A program made the position numbers and the translations under genes. Below, piece after piece: positions 1-8,928 of a stretch of DNA of 64,000 bases. Every line of letters starts with the position of its first letter. Position 1 is the first letter of the stretch. The stretch covers positions 355,889 through 419,888 of the forward strand of contig NZ_QJKM01000005.1 of the NCBI RefSeq assembly GCF_003425685.1, given 5' to 3'. Under the pieces are notes generated by a model. It searched no databases. It had not been told where the DNA came from and was given only the letters and a program-made list of their open reading frames with translations. The stretch is from Rhizobium terrae. GTDB lineage: Bacteria; Pseudomonadota; Alphaproteobacteria; Rhizobiales; Rhizobiaceae.

Positions 1-1
1 C

Positions 2-154
2 TGGAGGGCACGGCTTCCCGCCGGCGGCCAGGCGACCCCAATGACCTATGCGGTCGAGGACGGCCGCCAGTTCGTCGTGATGGTTGCCGGAGGGCACGGT
101 TCGGTCGGCACCAAGCCGGGAGATTACGTGATCGCCTATGCCCTGCCGCGGTGA
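2..154 (+). CDS. gcd: C-terminal end of PQQ-dependent (quinoprotein) glucose dehydrogenase, partial
   Basis: The gene enters from the left edge; only the last 50 codons are present. The visible peptide contains ATPMTY, then VVMVAGGHGSVGTKPGDYVIAYALP and a stop. This matches the typical C-terminus of membrane-bound quinoprotein glucose dehydrogenases, which oxidise glucose to gluconolactone in the periplasm and pass electrons to ubiquinone. The membrane segments and most of the beta-propeller lie outside the window, so a related PQQ-dependent dehydrogenase cannot be excluded. Confidence 0.75.
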   Translation, partial: WRARLPAGGQATPMTYAVEDGRQFVVMVAGGHGSVGTKPGDYVIAYALPR

Positions 155-172
155 TCATCCGGCCGGTGGGAA

Positions 173-209
173 AGGCTCGGGAGTTCTCCGCCCGGGCCTC
201 TTTGCCTTT
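173..209 (+). terminator. Probable terminator of the glucose dehydrogenase gene
   Basis: AGGCTCGGG (173-181) and CCCGGGCCT (191-199) pair with one G-T wobble around a 9-base loop. A pyrimidine-rich tail (CTCTTTGCCTTTC) follows, 18 bases after the stop codon. Confidence 0.5.
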
Positions 210-246
210 CGTCGGTCGTCGAAACCGTTCGTGGCGGTAGTTATCG

Positions 247-549
247 TCACAGCGGCCTTGGAGCATTATTGAAGAAGGACGGCGCCATGGACCGGACTTC
301 GTTGCGGACCGACGTGACACCCGCGACGCCGCGTGCCACCTCTTCGGCCCGATCGATTTCCTCCGGCACCTGAACCATGCCGGCGAGCGTCACCTCGCCG
401 CCTTTTGCCGTCACCGTCACGTCGCTGGCATCGACGCCGCCTGCCGAGGCAAGCGCATCGGAGACGGCGCCTTCCAGCGTGGCGCGGGCAGGGAATTCCG
501 CCTCCACCTCCGGCGGCGTCTCGTGAAAATGCTGATGTTTGAAGACCAT
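247..549 (-). CDS. BON-domain protein
   Basis: Small protein of 100 aa consisting mostly of one BON domain (about residues 25-90: LEGAVSDALASAG, VTVTAKGGEVTLAGMV, A-EEVARGVAGVTSVRNEV). BON domains are alpha/beta modules thought to bind phospholipid or ligands and occur in envelope-stress proteins. There is no signal peptide, so this copy is probably cytoplasmic or membrane-associated. The start at 549 was chosen because GGAGAA lies 5 bases upstream; a longer frame to 579 has no such site. It follows the hybrid kinase gene on the same strand after 52 bases. The substrate is unknown. Confidence 0.8.
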   Translation of the reverse strand: MVFKHQHFHETPPEVEAEFPARATLEGAVSDALASAGGVDASDVTVTAKGGEVTLAGMVQVPEEIDRAEEVARGVAGVTSVRNEVRSMAPSFFNNAPRPL

Positions 550-601
550 TGTCGTTCTCCGTTTTTGACGAGCGGACAACGTGCAAGCAGCGGGGATTGT
601 T

Positions 602-2548
602 TCAGGGCGCGCCGTTCAGCACGGCGTTGATGATGTCCTGAAGCTGGTTCTGCGAGAAGGGTTTGGGCAGCCGCGGCAGGCGGTTGTCGCCGCCGACGGG
701 CAGTTCGGCGTAGCCGGTCGCCAGCACCACCGGCAGGTCCGGCCATTCCTCCTGGATCTTGGTCGCCAGTTCGGAGCCGGTCATGCGCGGCATCGAATGG
801 TCGGTGATCACGAGATCGATCCGATGCGCCCCGCTTTTCAGTTCCTTCAATGCGTCGGCGCCGCTATAGCTTTCGATCACCGTGTGGCCGAGATCCTCGA
901 GCATCAGCGCCGTGTTCATCAGCACCAGCGCATCGTCATCGACGGCGAGGATGGTGAAATTCCGCTTGGGGGCTTCGGCGGCGGGTGTCGGCATGGAGGT
1001 CTCCGAAGACTGCGGACAGTCGCTTTCATCCGCGGCGGGGAGGTAGAGCGAAACCGTCGTGCCTTTCCCCTTCCTGCTTTCGATTTCCAGCTTGCCGCCG
1101 GATTGTTCGGTCAGGCCCTGGACCATGGAAAGGCCGAGTCCGGTTCCCTTGCCGACGCCTTTCGTGGTGAAGAACGGCGTCGTTGCCTGGGCAAGCGTTT
1201 CCTCGTCCATGCCTTCGCCGGTATCGGCGACCGAAAGCCTGACGTAGGGGCCGGGTTTCAGCTTCTCCGATCGTTCGTCCGCTACATATTCTTCGGCACC
1301 GATAGTGATGGTGCCGCCGTTCGCCATGGCATCGCGGGCATTGACGACGAGGTTGAGAAGCGCGGTTTCGAGCTGCACCGGATCGCTGACGATACGTTCC
1401 ATGCGGTCGGGGAGGCGATTTTCGAGATGCGTGGTGGCGCCAAGCGTCGGCTGCACGAAATCCAGCATGCCCTTCACGAGGCCCGGCACGTCGATCGCCT
1501 GGATGTTGAGTTCCTGCCGGCGCGAAAAGGCAAGCATGCGCTGGGTCAGTGCCGCGCCGCGTTCGGCGCCCTGGATCGCGTTGTCCAGCAGGGAGGTCAG
1601 CGTCGGGTCGGCCGGAAGCCGTTTTCTCAGGATTTCCAGGCTGCCGAGGATCGCCATCAGGAGGTTGTTGAAGTCATGCGCTATGCCGCCGGTCAGCTGG
1701 CCGATCGCCTCCATCTTCTGCGATTGAAAAAGTTCTTCCCGCGCCTTTGCCAGCGCCTGCTGCGTTTCGACCTTCTCGGTGATGTCGCGGGTGATCTTGG
1801 CGAAGCCCAGCAGTTCGCCGTTCTCGCCGTGGATGGCGTCGATGATGACGTGCGCCCAGAAGCGGCTGCCGTCCTTGCGCTGGCGCAGGCCTTCCCTCTC
1901 GAAGCGGCCTTCGCGCCTTGCGGTTTCGAGGCTGCGTCCCGGTTCGCCGCGCTCGCGGTCCTCGGGCGTATAGAATTGCGAGAAATGCCTGCCGACGATT
2001 TCGCTCGCATCATAACCCTTGATACGTTGGGCGCCGACGTTCCAACTGCTGACATAACCGTCCGGATCGAGCATGTAGAGCGCGTAGTCGGTGACGCCCT
2101 GCACCAGGAGCTGGAACTGCTGTTCGCTGCGCCTCAGGTCCGCTTCCGCGGCCTTGCGCTCGGTCAGGTCGCGGGTCACCTTGGCGAAGCCCAGAAGTTC
2201 GCCGGCCCGGCCCCAGATCGGATCTATCACCGCATGCGCCCAGAACCGGGTGCCGTCCTTGCGGATGCGCCAGCCTTCGCTTTCGAAGCGGCCTTCGGTC
2301 GCAGCCAGCCGCAACGCAGTTTCGGGTGCTCGCGCCAGCCGTTCTTCCGTCGTGTAGAATCGGGAAAAATGCTCGCCGAGGATTTCCCAGGCCTCGTATC
2401 CCTTGAAGCGCTGGGCTCCGGGATTCCAGCTTGCGACCCTGCCGTCGATGTCGAGCATATAAATGGCATAATCTGTAATCGCATCGACCAGGAGACGATA
2501 ACGCTCCTCATCCAGTAACGATACGTCGTAACTTTGCGGCACACTCAT
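602..2548 (-). CDS. PAS-PAS hybrid sensor histidine kinase with C-terminal receiver
   Basis: Cytosolic hybrid kinase of 648 aa with no predicted membrane segment. Two homologous PAS domains (about 15-130 and 145-260) share the pattern DYA-YMLD-DG-V-SWN-GAQR-KGY and FWAH-VID, typical of rhizobial PAS kinases. The HisKA motif GGIAHDFNNLL puts the phospho-accepting His near 291. The ATPase domain shows NLVVNARDAM, DTGEGM and GTGLGL. The receiver (about 530-648) carries VDDD, the acceptor Asp near 583 in VITDHSMP, and Lys in LPKPF. The REC signature VVLATGY is FATGUY-like. No cognate regulator lies beside it. The ligand or signal is unknown. A GGGGACAG site supports the ATG at 2548. Confidence 0.92.
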   Translation of the reverse strand: MSVPQSYDVSLLDEERYRLLVDAITDYAIYMLDIDGRVASWNPGAQRFKGYEAWEILGEHFSRFYTTEERLARAPETALRLAATEGRFESEGWRIRKDGTRFWAHAVIDPIWGRAGELLGFAKVTRDLTERKAAEADLRRSEQQFQLLVQGVTDYALYMLDPDGYVSSWNVGAQRIKGYDASEIVGRHFSQFYTPEDRERGEPGRSLETARREGRFEREGLRQRKDGSRFWAHVIIDAIHGENGELLGFAKITRDITEKVETQQALAKAREELFQSQKMEAIGQLTGGIAHDFNNLLMAILGSLEILRKRLPADPTLTSLLDNAIQGAERGAALTQRMLAFSRRQELNIQAIDVPGLVKGMLDFVQPTLGATTHLENRLPDRMERIVSDPVQLETALLNLVVNARDAMANGGTITIGAEEYVADERSEKLKPGPYVRLSVADTGEGMDEETLAQATTPFFTTKGVGKGTGLGLSMVQGLTEQSGGKLEIESRKGKGTTVSLYLPAADESDCPQSSETSMPTPAAEAPKRNFTILAVDDDALVLMNTALMLEDLGHTVIESYSGADALKELKSGAHRIDLVITDHSMPRMTGSELATKIQEEWPDLPVVLATGYAELPVGGDNRLPRLPKPFSQNQLQDIINAVLNGAP

Positions 2549-2690
2549 GAACTGTCCCCGGCTGCGTCATACGCAGTTCAACGCAGTATAATCGTCGTAT
2601 CCCATTTTGGTTCCAAAGGGACGCAGATTTTTTACGCTATCCGATGCCGAGTCGGGACGGATTGACAGATGACGCTTTTTGCTTTACGAC

Positions 2691-2712
2691 TGACGAAAAA
2701 TGAAAATCGTCA
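2691..2712. promoter_or_regulatory. Candidate TetR operator (perfect dyad)
   Basis: TGACGA and TCGTCA arms flank a 10-base AT-rich centre, 27 bases before the TetR start codon. The position fits autorepression, or control of both divergent genes. Inference from symmetry and location only. Confidence 0.35.
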
Positions 2713-2738
2713 CACATTAAACGAAAGTCATCAACATT

Positions 2739-3341
2739 ATGGACGCGAACGAGCAGACCCTGGATTCGACGAGGCAGGACAACGTCAACCGCATCCTCGA
2801 TGCGGCCGAGCGCCTCTTCAAGCACTACGGCTATACCAAGACCAACGTCGCCGACATCGCTAAGGACCTCGGCATGTCGCCGGCCAATATCTACCGCTTC
2901 TTCTCTTCCAAGGCGGATATCCACAAGGCGCTGGCGCATCGGATGCTGGAAGCCAGCCGCGCCGTGGCACGTGCCAATGCGGCTCGTCCGGTCAGTGCGA
3001 CGGAGCGCCTGCGCGACCATTTCCTGCAACAGCACCGGATCACGGTGGAAACCTTCCTGCATGAAAACAAGGTCCACGAGATGGTGGTCGTTGCCATGGA
3101 GGAGCAGTGGTCCGTCGTCGAGGATCATATCAAGCAGTTGCAGGCGATCGTCGCCGGCATCATCCGCGAGGGTATCGCCGCCGGCGAATTTCGTGAGCAG
3201 GATGCCGTTCTTGCCTCGGAATGCATGTGTGCCACCGTCGTCACGCTCTGCCATCCGCAGATCGTCGCGGAATGCCTGATCGAAGACCGGCGCATGACGC
3301 CGGCCGATCTCGTCGAATTCGCCCTCAGGGCCCTCAAGTAA
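2739..3341 (+). CDS. TetR-family transcriptional repressor of the adjacent RND pump
   Basis: Protein of 200 aa with an N-terminal TetR helix-turn-helix (about 17-63: ILDAAERLFKHYGYTKTNVADIAKDLGMSPANIYRFFSSK). The C-terminal half is a ligand-binding helical region resembling the TetR_C family found with efflux systems. It lies 72 bases upstream of an RND adaptor gene and shares its direction, so it probably represses the pump and responds to a pump substrate. The intergenic dyad at 2691-2712 is a candidate operator. The inducer is unknown. Confidence 0.9.
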   Translation: MDANEQTLDSTRQDNVNRILDAAERLFKHYGYTKTNVADIAKDLGMSPANIYRFFSSKADIHKALAHRMLEASRAVARANAARPVSATERLRDHFLQQHRITVETFLHENKVHEMVVVAMEEQWSVVEDHIKQLQAIVAGIIREGIAAGEFREQDAVLASECMCATVVTLCHPQIVAECLIEDRRMTPADLVEFALRALK

Positions 3342-3413
3342 ACACCGGCGCCCGCTCCCACTGTTTGACAGGGGGCGCCTTCATCGAAAACCCGCCATCA
3401 GGAGTGCGGAGCC

Positions 3414-4571
3414 ATGTCTTTCGAAAAGACCAGACGTCATGCATCGTTCGTCATCAAGGGCCTTCTCGCTGCCGCCGCGCTCGGCGCGCTGACGGCGTGC
3501 TCGGAAGAGAAGAAGGTCGAAGCCCCGGAAATCATCCGTCCCGTCAAGGTTATGCAGGTCGCCGCTCCGGACCAGGGCCGCAAGCTCGAATATTCCGGCT
3601 CCGTTCGGGCTCGCACGGAAATGAACCTCGGCTTCCGCGTCGCCGGCAAGATCACCGAACGGCTGGTGGATATCGGCGAACGCGTGAAGCCGGGCGATGT
3701 GCTGGCCCGGCTCGATTCGGTCGATTATCAGCTCGCGGTGCGTCGCGCCGAGGCCGATCTCGCCTCCGCGACCAAGCAGGTGGAAATCTCCGGCCTTGCA
3801 CGCCGCCGCGCTGAAGCGCTGGTTGCCAAGGACGTCGCCTCTCAGGCGCAGCTCGAACAGGCGCAGCTTGCCAGCGATCAGGCCGTCTCGGTGCGCCAGT
3901 CGGCCCAGTCGGCGCTCGACCAGGCCCGAAACCAGGTTGCCTATACCGAACTCAAGGCCGATCAGAACGGCATCGTCACGACGATCGGCGCCGACGTGGG
4001 CCAGGTCGTCAGCGCCGGTACGCCGGTCGTTTCCGTCGCCATCGACGGCGAAAAGGAAGTGCAGGTCGCCGTACCCGAAATGGACGTCGCCGATTTCAAG
4101 CCCGGCAAGACCGTCAAGGTCCGCTTCTGGTCCGCGACCGATCTCGTGCTCGACGGCAAGGTCCGCGAGGTCGCCGGCAGTGCCGACGCGCAGTCGCGCA
4201 CCTTTGCGGTCCGCGTCAGCCTGCCGGAAGATGGCCGCGTGCTGCTCGGCATGACTGCTACCGTCGCCGCCGTGCAGGACAATTCGGTCCCGACCTGGTC
4301 GATACCGCTCGCAGCACTCGCCAAGAAGGGCGAGCAGCCGGTGGTCTGGATCGTCGATCGCCAGAAGAGCGTGGTGAATTCCCGCGCCGTCAAGGTCGCC
4401 GACTTCTCCGAGGAAGGGGTGCGTGTTTCCGAAGGTGTGGCCAAGGGCGACCTCGTCGTCTCGGCCGGTACGCAGTTCATGAAGGAAGACATGAAGGTCA
4501 AGCTGCCGGAAACCGTCGCCTCCCGCTTCGGAGCCGTCAGCAGCCAGACCACAGCCTCCATCCAGCCCTGA
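3414..4571 (+). CDS. RND efflux periplasmic adaptor (membrane fusion protein), lipoprotein
   Basis: MFP/HlyD-type adaptor of 385 aa. The N-terminus is hydrophobic and ends with a lipobox (LTAC, Cys near 27), so it should be lipid-anchored to the inner membrane facing the periplasm. A lipoyl-like half (GFRVAGKITERLVDIGERVKPGDVLARLD) and its partner after the hairpin (ELKADQNGIVTTIGADVGQVVSAGTPVV) flank a coiled coil (about 110-170) containing many Ala, Gln and Arg residues. A beta-barrel region follows. It would bridge the permease encoded 85 bases downstream to an outer-membrane channel that is not encoded here. Confidence 0.92.
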   Translation: MSFEKTRRHASFVIKGLLAAAALGALTACSEEKKVEAPEIIRPVKVMQVAAPDQGRKLEYSGSVRARTEMNLGFRVAGKITERLVDIGERVKPGDVLARLDSVDYQLAVRRAEADLASATKQVEISGLARRRAEALVAKDVASQAQLEQAQLASDQAVSVRQSAQSALDQARNQVAYTELKADQNGIVTTIGADVGQVVSAGTPVVSVAIDGEKEVQVAVPEMDVADFKPGKTVKVRFWSATDLVLDGKVREVAGSADAQSRTFAVRVSLPEDGRVLLGMTATVAAVQDNSVPTWSIPLAALAKKGEQPVVWIVDRQKSVVNSRAVKVADFSEEGVRVSEGVAKGDLVVSAGTQFMKEDMKVKLPETVASRFGAVSSQTTASIQP

Positions 4572-4656
4572 GCCCCAAGCGCCTCTTCGTTTTTTCGCAA
4601 TTCCTGATGGAAACCGCCATGCGCTTTCCGGGAATTGCTCCAGAAGGACCACGACC

Positions 4657-7600
4657 ATGAGTTCCTCTCATCAGGCCAATCCCTTGGACAAGGGTGGATT
4701 CAACCTGTCCCGCTGGGCGATCGGCCATCCCAGCATCGCCCGCTTCCTGTTCGGTCTCATTATCGTCATGGGTGCGCTCGGCATCATGAACATGGGCCAG
4801 AAGGAAGATCCGGACTTCACCTTCCGCGTCATGGTCGTGCAGACCATCTGGCCGGGCGCGTCCATTCAGGACATGCAGGACCAGGTCGTCAACAAGATCG
4901 AGCGCAAGCTGCAGGAAACGCCGCATCTCGACTGGGTCAAGTCGTACACCCGCGCCGGCTTCGCGATCACCACGATCCAGATCAAGGGCGACACGAACAC
5001 GGCTGAGGTCAACGACGCCTTCTACCAGGTGCGCAAGAAGATCGGCGACATCCGTCAGGACCTGCCGTCCGGCCTGCTCGGTCCCTATTTCAACGACGAG
5101 TTCGGCGACACGTATATCACGCTCAACGCGATCGTCGGCGACGGCTACAGCTATCCGGAACTCAAGCAGTTCGCAATCCAGGCGCGCGACATGCTGATCG
5201 CCACGCCCGGCGTCGAAAAGGCCGTCATCCTCGGCGACCAGCCGCAGAAGATCTTCATCGACGTCTCCTCCAAGGCGCTCGCCGAGCGTGGGCTTACCGT
5301 TCTGAGCATCCGCGACGCGCTTGCAGGCCAGAACGACGTGGATCCCGGCGGCACGGTCCAGACCTCGGACCGCTCGGTGCGGATTTCCGTCGAGGGCGGG
5401 CTGACGACACCGGAGGACATTCGCGAGCTGCGGCTGAAGGCCGGCAACCAGGTCATCCGTCTCGGCGACATCGCTACCGTCAGGCAAGGCCTCGAAGACC
5501 CGTTCCAGCGCAAGTACCGCTTCAACGGCCACGACAGCGTGCAGCTCGGCGTCGTCATGGCGAAGGGCTTCAAGGTCACCGATGTCGGCCATGCCGTCGA
5601 GGAGACATACAAGCGCTTCGAGCAGACCCTGCCGGTCGGCGTCGAGGTCCAGCAGATCTCCAACCAGCCGGAGGTCGTCACAGAAGCGGTCGGCGAATTT
5701 ACCCAGGCGCTAACGGAAGCCCTTGTCATCGTGCTCATCGTCTCGCTGATCTCGATCGGCTGGCGGTCGGGCATCGTGATTGCGATCGCCATCCCGCTCG
5801 TCCTCGCCGCGACGCTCGCCATCATGTACTACATGGGCATCGAACTGCAGCGCATCTCGCTCGGCGCTCTCATCATCGCGCTCGGCCTGCTCGTCGATGA
5901 TGCGATGATCGTGGTCGAGATGATGGAAAGAAAGCTGGAAGAGGGGCTGCACCGCCTCGATGCAGCGAGCTTCGCCTATTCCTCGACGGCCTTCCCAATG
6001 CTGACCGGCACGCTGATCACCACCGCCGGCTTCATCCCGGTCGGTTTCGCCGAATCCACTGCCGGCGAGTACGTGCGCTCGCTGTTCTTCGTCGTGGGTA
6101 TCGCCCTCGTCGTGTCGTGGTTCGTGGCGGTCTATTTCACGCCATGGCTCGGCTATATGATCCTCAAGCAGCGGCCGCATGCCGGCACCCACCATGACGC
6201 CTACGACACCCGGTTCTACAGGCGGCTTCGCTCGACGGTCGGCTGGGCCGTCCGCCACCGGATCATCGTGCTCGCCCTGACGATCGCCGCCTTCTTCGGC
6301 AGCCTCTGGTCCTTCCAGTTCATTCCGCAGAGCTTCTTCCCGCAGTCGTCGCGCCCGGAAATCCTGGTCGACATGTGGCTGCCGGAGGGAACCGCGATCG
6401 AGGAAGTCGAACGCCAGGCGAAGGCGCTTGAAGACAAGATCCTGCCCGATCAGGACAAGACCTTCGTCGCCACCTATATCGGCGAAGGCGCGCCGCGCTT
6501 CTTCCTGCCGCTCGACCAGCAGCTCCGCAACCCGAACTATGCGCAGCTCCTCGTCATGGCGAAGGACGTCGAGGCCCGCGAACGGCTGATCGTCAAGCTG
6601 CGCGACACGCTTGCGAAGGATTTCCCGACCGTGCGCGGCAAGGTCGACCGCCTCTTCCTCGGCCCGCCGACCGGCTGGGCGGTGCAGATGCGCGTCACCG
6701 GTCCGGAGAAGGCGGAAGTGCGCCGCATCGCCGACCAGGTGAAGGAACGTTACCAGCAGCAGCCGCTGTTCGGCGCGATCCACGACGACTGGATGGAGCC
6801 GGTCACGGGCATGAAGCTCGTCATCGACCAGGACCGCGCCCGCGCGCTCGGCGTCACCTCGCAACGCATCCGCCAGGTGCTGCAGGCCGCCACCAACGGC
6901 GCTCCGGTCAGCGACTTCCGCGATGGCGAGGAGACGGTCTCGATCGTCGTCCGCGAGCCGGACGCGACCCGTGACCTGCTGTCGGCCGTGCAGTCGGTCT
7001 ATATCCCGACGGATTTCGGCGGCTTCGTGCCGGTCTCGCAGGTTGCCAAGGTCGAGCCTGTGCTGGAGCAGGGCATCGAATGGCGGCGCGACCGCCTGCC
7101 GACGATCACCGTCAAGGCGACGCTGCCGGACGGCGTCGAGCCGACCCAGGTGGCGCTCAACGTCTACAACAGCATGGCAGATCTGCGCGCGGCGCTGCCT
7201 GCCGGCTACAGCGTCGAGATCCAGGGCGGCGCGGAGGATGCGGCCGAAAGCCAGAACTCGATCGCCGCCAAGGCGCCGATCATGCTGCTCGTCATCCTTG
7301 TTCTCCTGATGGTCCAGCTGCAGCATTTCGGCAAGGCGATGCTGGTGCTCGCCACCGGCCCGCTCGGCATCATCGGCGCGGCGATGGCACTGCTCATCAC
7401 CGGCGCGCCCTTCGGCTTCGTAGCGATCCTCGGCGTCATCGCCCTGCTCGGCATCATCATCCGCAACTCGATCATCCTCGTCGACCAGATCGACCAGGAC
7501 ATCGCGGCGGGCATGGACCGGGCGGAGGCGATCGTCGGCGCGGCCGTCCGCCGTTTCCGGCCGATCACGCTGACGGCGCTCACCGCCGTGCTGGCGCTGA

Positions 7601-7821
7601 TCCCGATCTCCCGCGGCGCGTTCTGGGGCCCGCTCGCCTATGCGATGATGGGCGGCATCCTGGTCGCGACCGTGCTCACCATCCTCGTCCTGCCGGCCGG
7701 TTATGCCCTGTTCTTCGGCCGCGACAGGAAAAAGAAGACGGACGACAAGGACGACCGGACGCCTGCCAATCAGGCCGACCTGTTCGAAAGCCGCCCCGAC
7801 CTGCCGATCGCGGCAGAGTGA
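4657..7821 (+). CDS. RND-family efflux permease
   Basis: Inner-membrane proton-driven exporter of 1054 aa, the normal length for the AcrB/HAE1 superfamily. TM1 is near residues 24-45, followed by a large periplasmic loop with GLTVLSIRDALAGQN. The TM4 motif LGLLVDDAMIVVEMMER carries the paired Asp of the proton relay. A second periplasmic loop and C-terminal TM helices ending PAGYALFFGRDRKKK repeat this plan. It forms an operon with the adaptor; no outer-membrane factor follows, so an unlinked TolC-like partner is expected. The last 52 bases overlap the convergent LysR gene. The substrate is not predictable from sequence. Confidence 0.95.
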   Translation: MSSSHQANPLDKGGFNLSRWAIGHPSIARFLFGLIIVMGALGIMNMGQKEDPDFTFRVMVVQTIWPGASIQDMQDQVVNKIERKLQETPHLDWVKSYTRAGFAITTIQIKGDTNTAEVNDAFYQVRKKIGDIRQDLPSGLLGPYFNDEFGDTYITLNAIVGDGYSYPELKQFAIQARDMLIATPGVEKAVILGDQPQKIFIDVSSKALAERGLTVLSIRDALAGQNDVDPGGTVQTSDRSVRISVEGGLTTPEDIRELRLKAGNQVIRLGDIATVRQGLEDPFQRKYRFNGHDSVQLGVVMAKGFKVTDVGHAVEETYKRFEQTLPVGVEVQQISNQPEVVTEAVGEFTQALTEALVIVLIVSLISIGWRSGIVIAIAIPLVLAATLAIMYYMGIELQRISLGALIIALGLLVDDAMIVVEMMERKLEEGLHRLDAASFAYSSTAFPMLTGTLITTAGFIPVGFAESTAGEYVRSLFFVVGIALVVSWFVAVYFTPWLGYMILKQRPHAGTHHDAYDTRFYRRLRSTVGWAVRHRIIVLALTIAAFFGSLWSFQFIPQSFFPQSSRPEILVDMWLPEGTAIEEVERQAKALEDKILPDQDKTFVATYIGEGAPRFFLPLDQQLRNPNYAQLLVMAKDVEARERLIVKLRDTLAKDFPTVRGKVDRLFLGPPTGWAVQMRVTGPEKAEVRRIADQVKERYQQQPLFGAIHDDWMEPVTGMKLVIDQDRARALGVTSQRIRQVLQAATNGAPVSDFRDGEETVSIVVREPDATRDLLSAVQSVYIPTDFGGFVPVSQVAKVEPVLEQGIEWRRDRLPTITVKATLPDGVEPTQVALNVYNSMADLRAALPAGYSVEIQGGAEDAAESQNSIAAKAPIMLLVILVLLMVQLQHFGKAMLVLATGPLGIIGAAMALLITGAPFGFVAILGVIALLGIIIRNSIILVDQIDQDIAAGMDRAEAIVGAAVRRFRPITLTALTAVLALIPISRGAFWGPLAYAMMGGILVATVLTILVLPAGYALFFGRDRKKKTDDKDDRTPANQADLFESRPDLPIAAE

Positions 7822-8756
7822 CGGCGAGCGCCTTCCTCGGGAGCCTGGTAACTCCTGAGGAAGGCGTCCTGATTGTTCCTGACAGCTTCGAAAATATAGT
7901 CCGCCACCATGCGGACGCGCGGTATCTGGCTCAGGTCCCGATGGCACATCAGCCAGTAGGCGCGCCTGAGTTCCACCTCGTCCGGCAACACGATCTCCAG
8001 ATCCGGCTGCGAACGGGTGATGAAGTGCGGCAGCACGCAGAGGCCGAGCCCGTTCAAGGTCGCGGTCAACTGCGCGAAAATGCTGGAGCTCTGGAAGCGC
8101 GCCTTGATGCCCGGATGGACATCCCCGAGATAATCGAGACCCGGCACGAAGATCATGTCCTCGATATAACCGATGAAGGGATGTTCGAGCAGGTCCTGCC
8201 GGCTGCGAATCGGCGCAGCCTGGGAAAGATAAGATTTCGTCGCGTAGACGTTGAGGCTGTAGTCGGTGAGCTTCTCGGTGAGATAGGGGCCGTCTTTCGG
8301 CGGATCGAGGGAGACGGCGATATCCGCCTCCTTGCGCGATAGCGACATGATCTGCTGGATCGTCACCAGTTCGAGCGTGATGTTCGGATGGCTGTCGCAA
8401 AAACTGCGGATCTTGTCGGCGAAGAAGAAATTGGCAAATCCTTCCGGCGTGCTGAGCCTCACCACCCCGCGCTGCGCCGTCGTACCCGACATGAGATCCG
8501 CCTGCAGCCGGTCGGCTTCCGCCTCGATCCTTTCCGCCGCCTCGATGAAGCGCTGGCCGATCGCCGTCAGCACGTAGCCGCGCGGGTTACGCTCGAAAAG
8601 CTTCACCTTGAGGGAGAATTCCAGCCGGTCGATACGCCGCGAAACAGTCGCATGGCTGGTCCTGAGCTGGCGCGCCGCCGTCGACAGCTGTCCGGTGCGG
8701 GCGACTGCCAGGAAATATTGGAGGTCGTCCCAGGTGAAGTTCTGGTTTGTGCTCAA
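7770..8756 (-). CDS. LysR-family regulator, probably of the divergent Liv-type operon
   Basis: LysR protein of 328 aa. The winged helix is at residues 8-67 (WDDLQYFLAVARTGQLSTAARQLRTSHATVSRRIDRLE) and a periplasmic-binding-like sensor domain fills about 95-300. It resembles the subgroup whose C-terminus reads WLMCHRDL. It is transcribed divergently from an ABC binding-protein gene, and the 172-base gap contains a perfect 14-bp palindrome with LysR-box geometry. Its 3' end overlaps the convergent RND gene by 52 bases, which is unusual for this otherwise spaced region. Control of the liv-type operon is inferred from position. Confidence 0.9.
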   Translation of the reverse strand: MSTNQNFTWDDLQYFLAVARTGQLSTAARQLRTSHATVSRRIDRLEFSLKVKLFERNPRGYVLTAIGQRFIEAAERIEAEADRLQADLMSGTTAQRGVVRLSTPEGFANFFFADKIRSFCDSHPNITLELVTIQQIMSLSRKEADIAVSLDPPKDGPYLTEKLTDYSLNVYATKSYLSQAAPIRSRQDLLEHPFIGYIEDMIFVPGLDYLGDVHPGIKARFQSSSIFAQLTATLNGLGLCVLPHFITRSQPDLEIVLPDEVELRRAYWLMCHRDLSQIPRVRMVADYIFEAVRNNQDAFLRSYQAPEEGARRHSAAIGRSGRLSNRSA

Positions 8757-8793
8757 AGGGTTCCCGTCTGTTCAAAAACGCACAGATGCTGTT

Positions 8794-8807
8794 TGCAATT
8801 AATTGCA
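8794..8807. promoter_or_regulatory. Candidate LysR operator palindrome
   Basis: TGCAATTAATTGCA is a perfect 14-bp palindrome between the divergent LysR and binding-protein genes. It fits the T-N11-A pattern of LysR boxes. A second symmetric element, CTGTTCAAAA (8768-8777) with TTTTGAACAG (8887-8896), brackets it. Confidence 0.45.
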
Positions 8808-8928
8808 GCGGCATGCTTGCGTCAACGGCAGTTTTCCTGAACCATGCGGTTCTGGAGCTGCCGCTATGAGGAGAGCGGCTCACCAATTTTGAACAGATTG
8901 TTTGGCACATTCTCTGGGAGGAGAAACC

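Noticed and set aside
581..2518. Long plus-strand open frame (645 codons) opposite the hybrid kinase
   Set aside because: It is the antisense shadow of a gene with clear PAS, kinase and receiver motifs; no domain is visible in it.
2590..2614. EcfG promoter before the hybrid kinase (GGAAC-N16-GATT, minus strand)
   Set aside because: Only two of four -10 bases match; too weak to list.
5710..8400. Minus-strand open frame of 896 codons opposite the RND permease
   Set aside because: Composition is Arg/Asp/His-rich as expected for antisense of a GC-rich gene, and it crosses two real genes.
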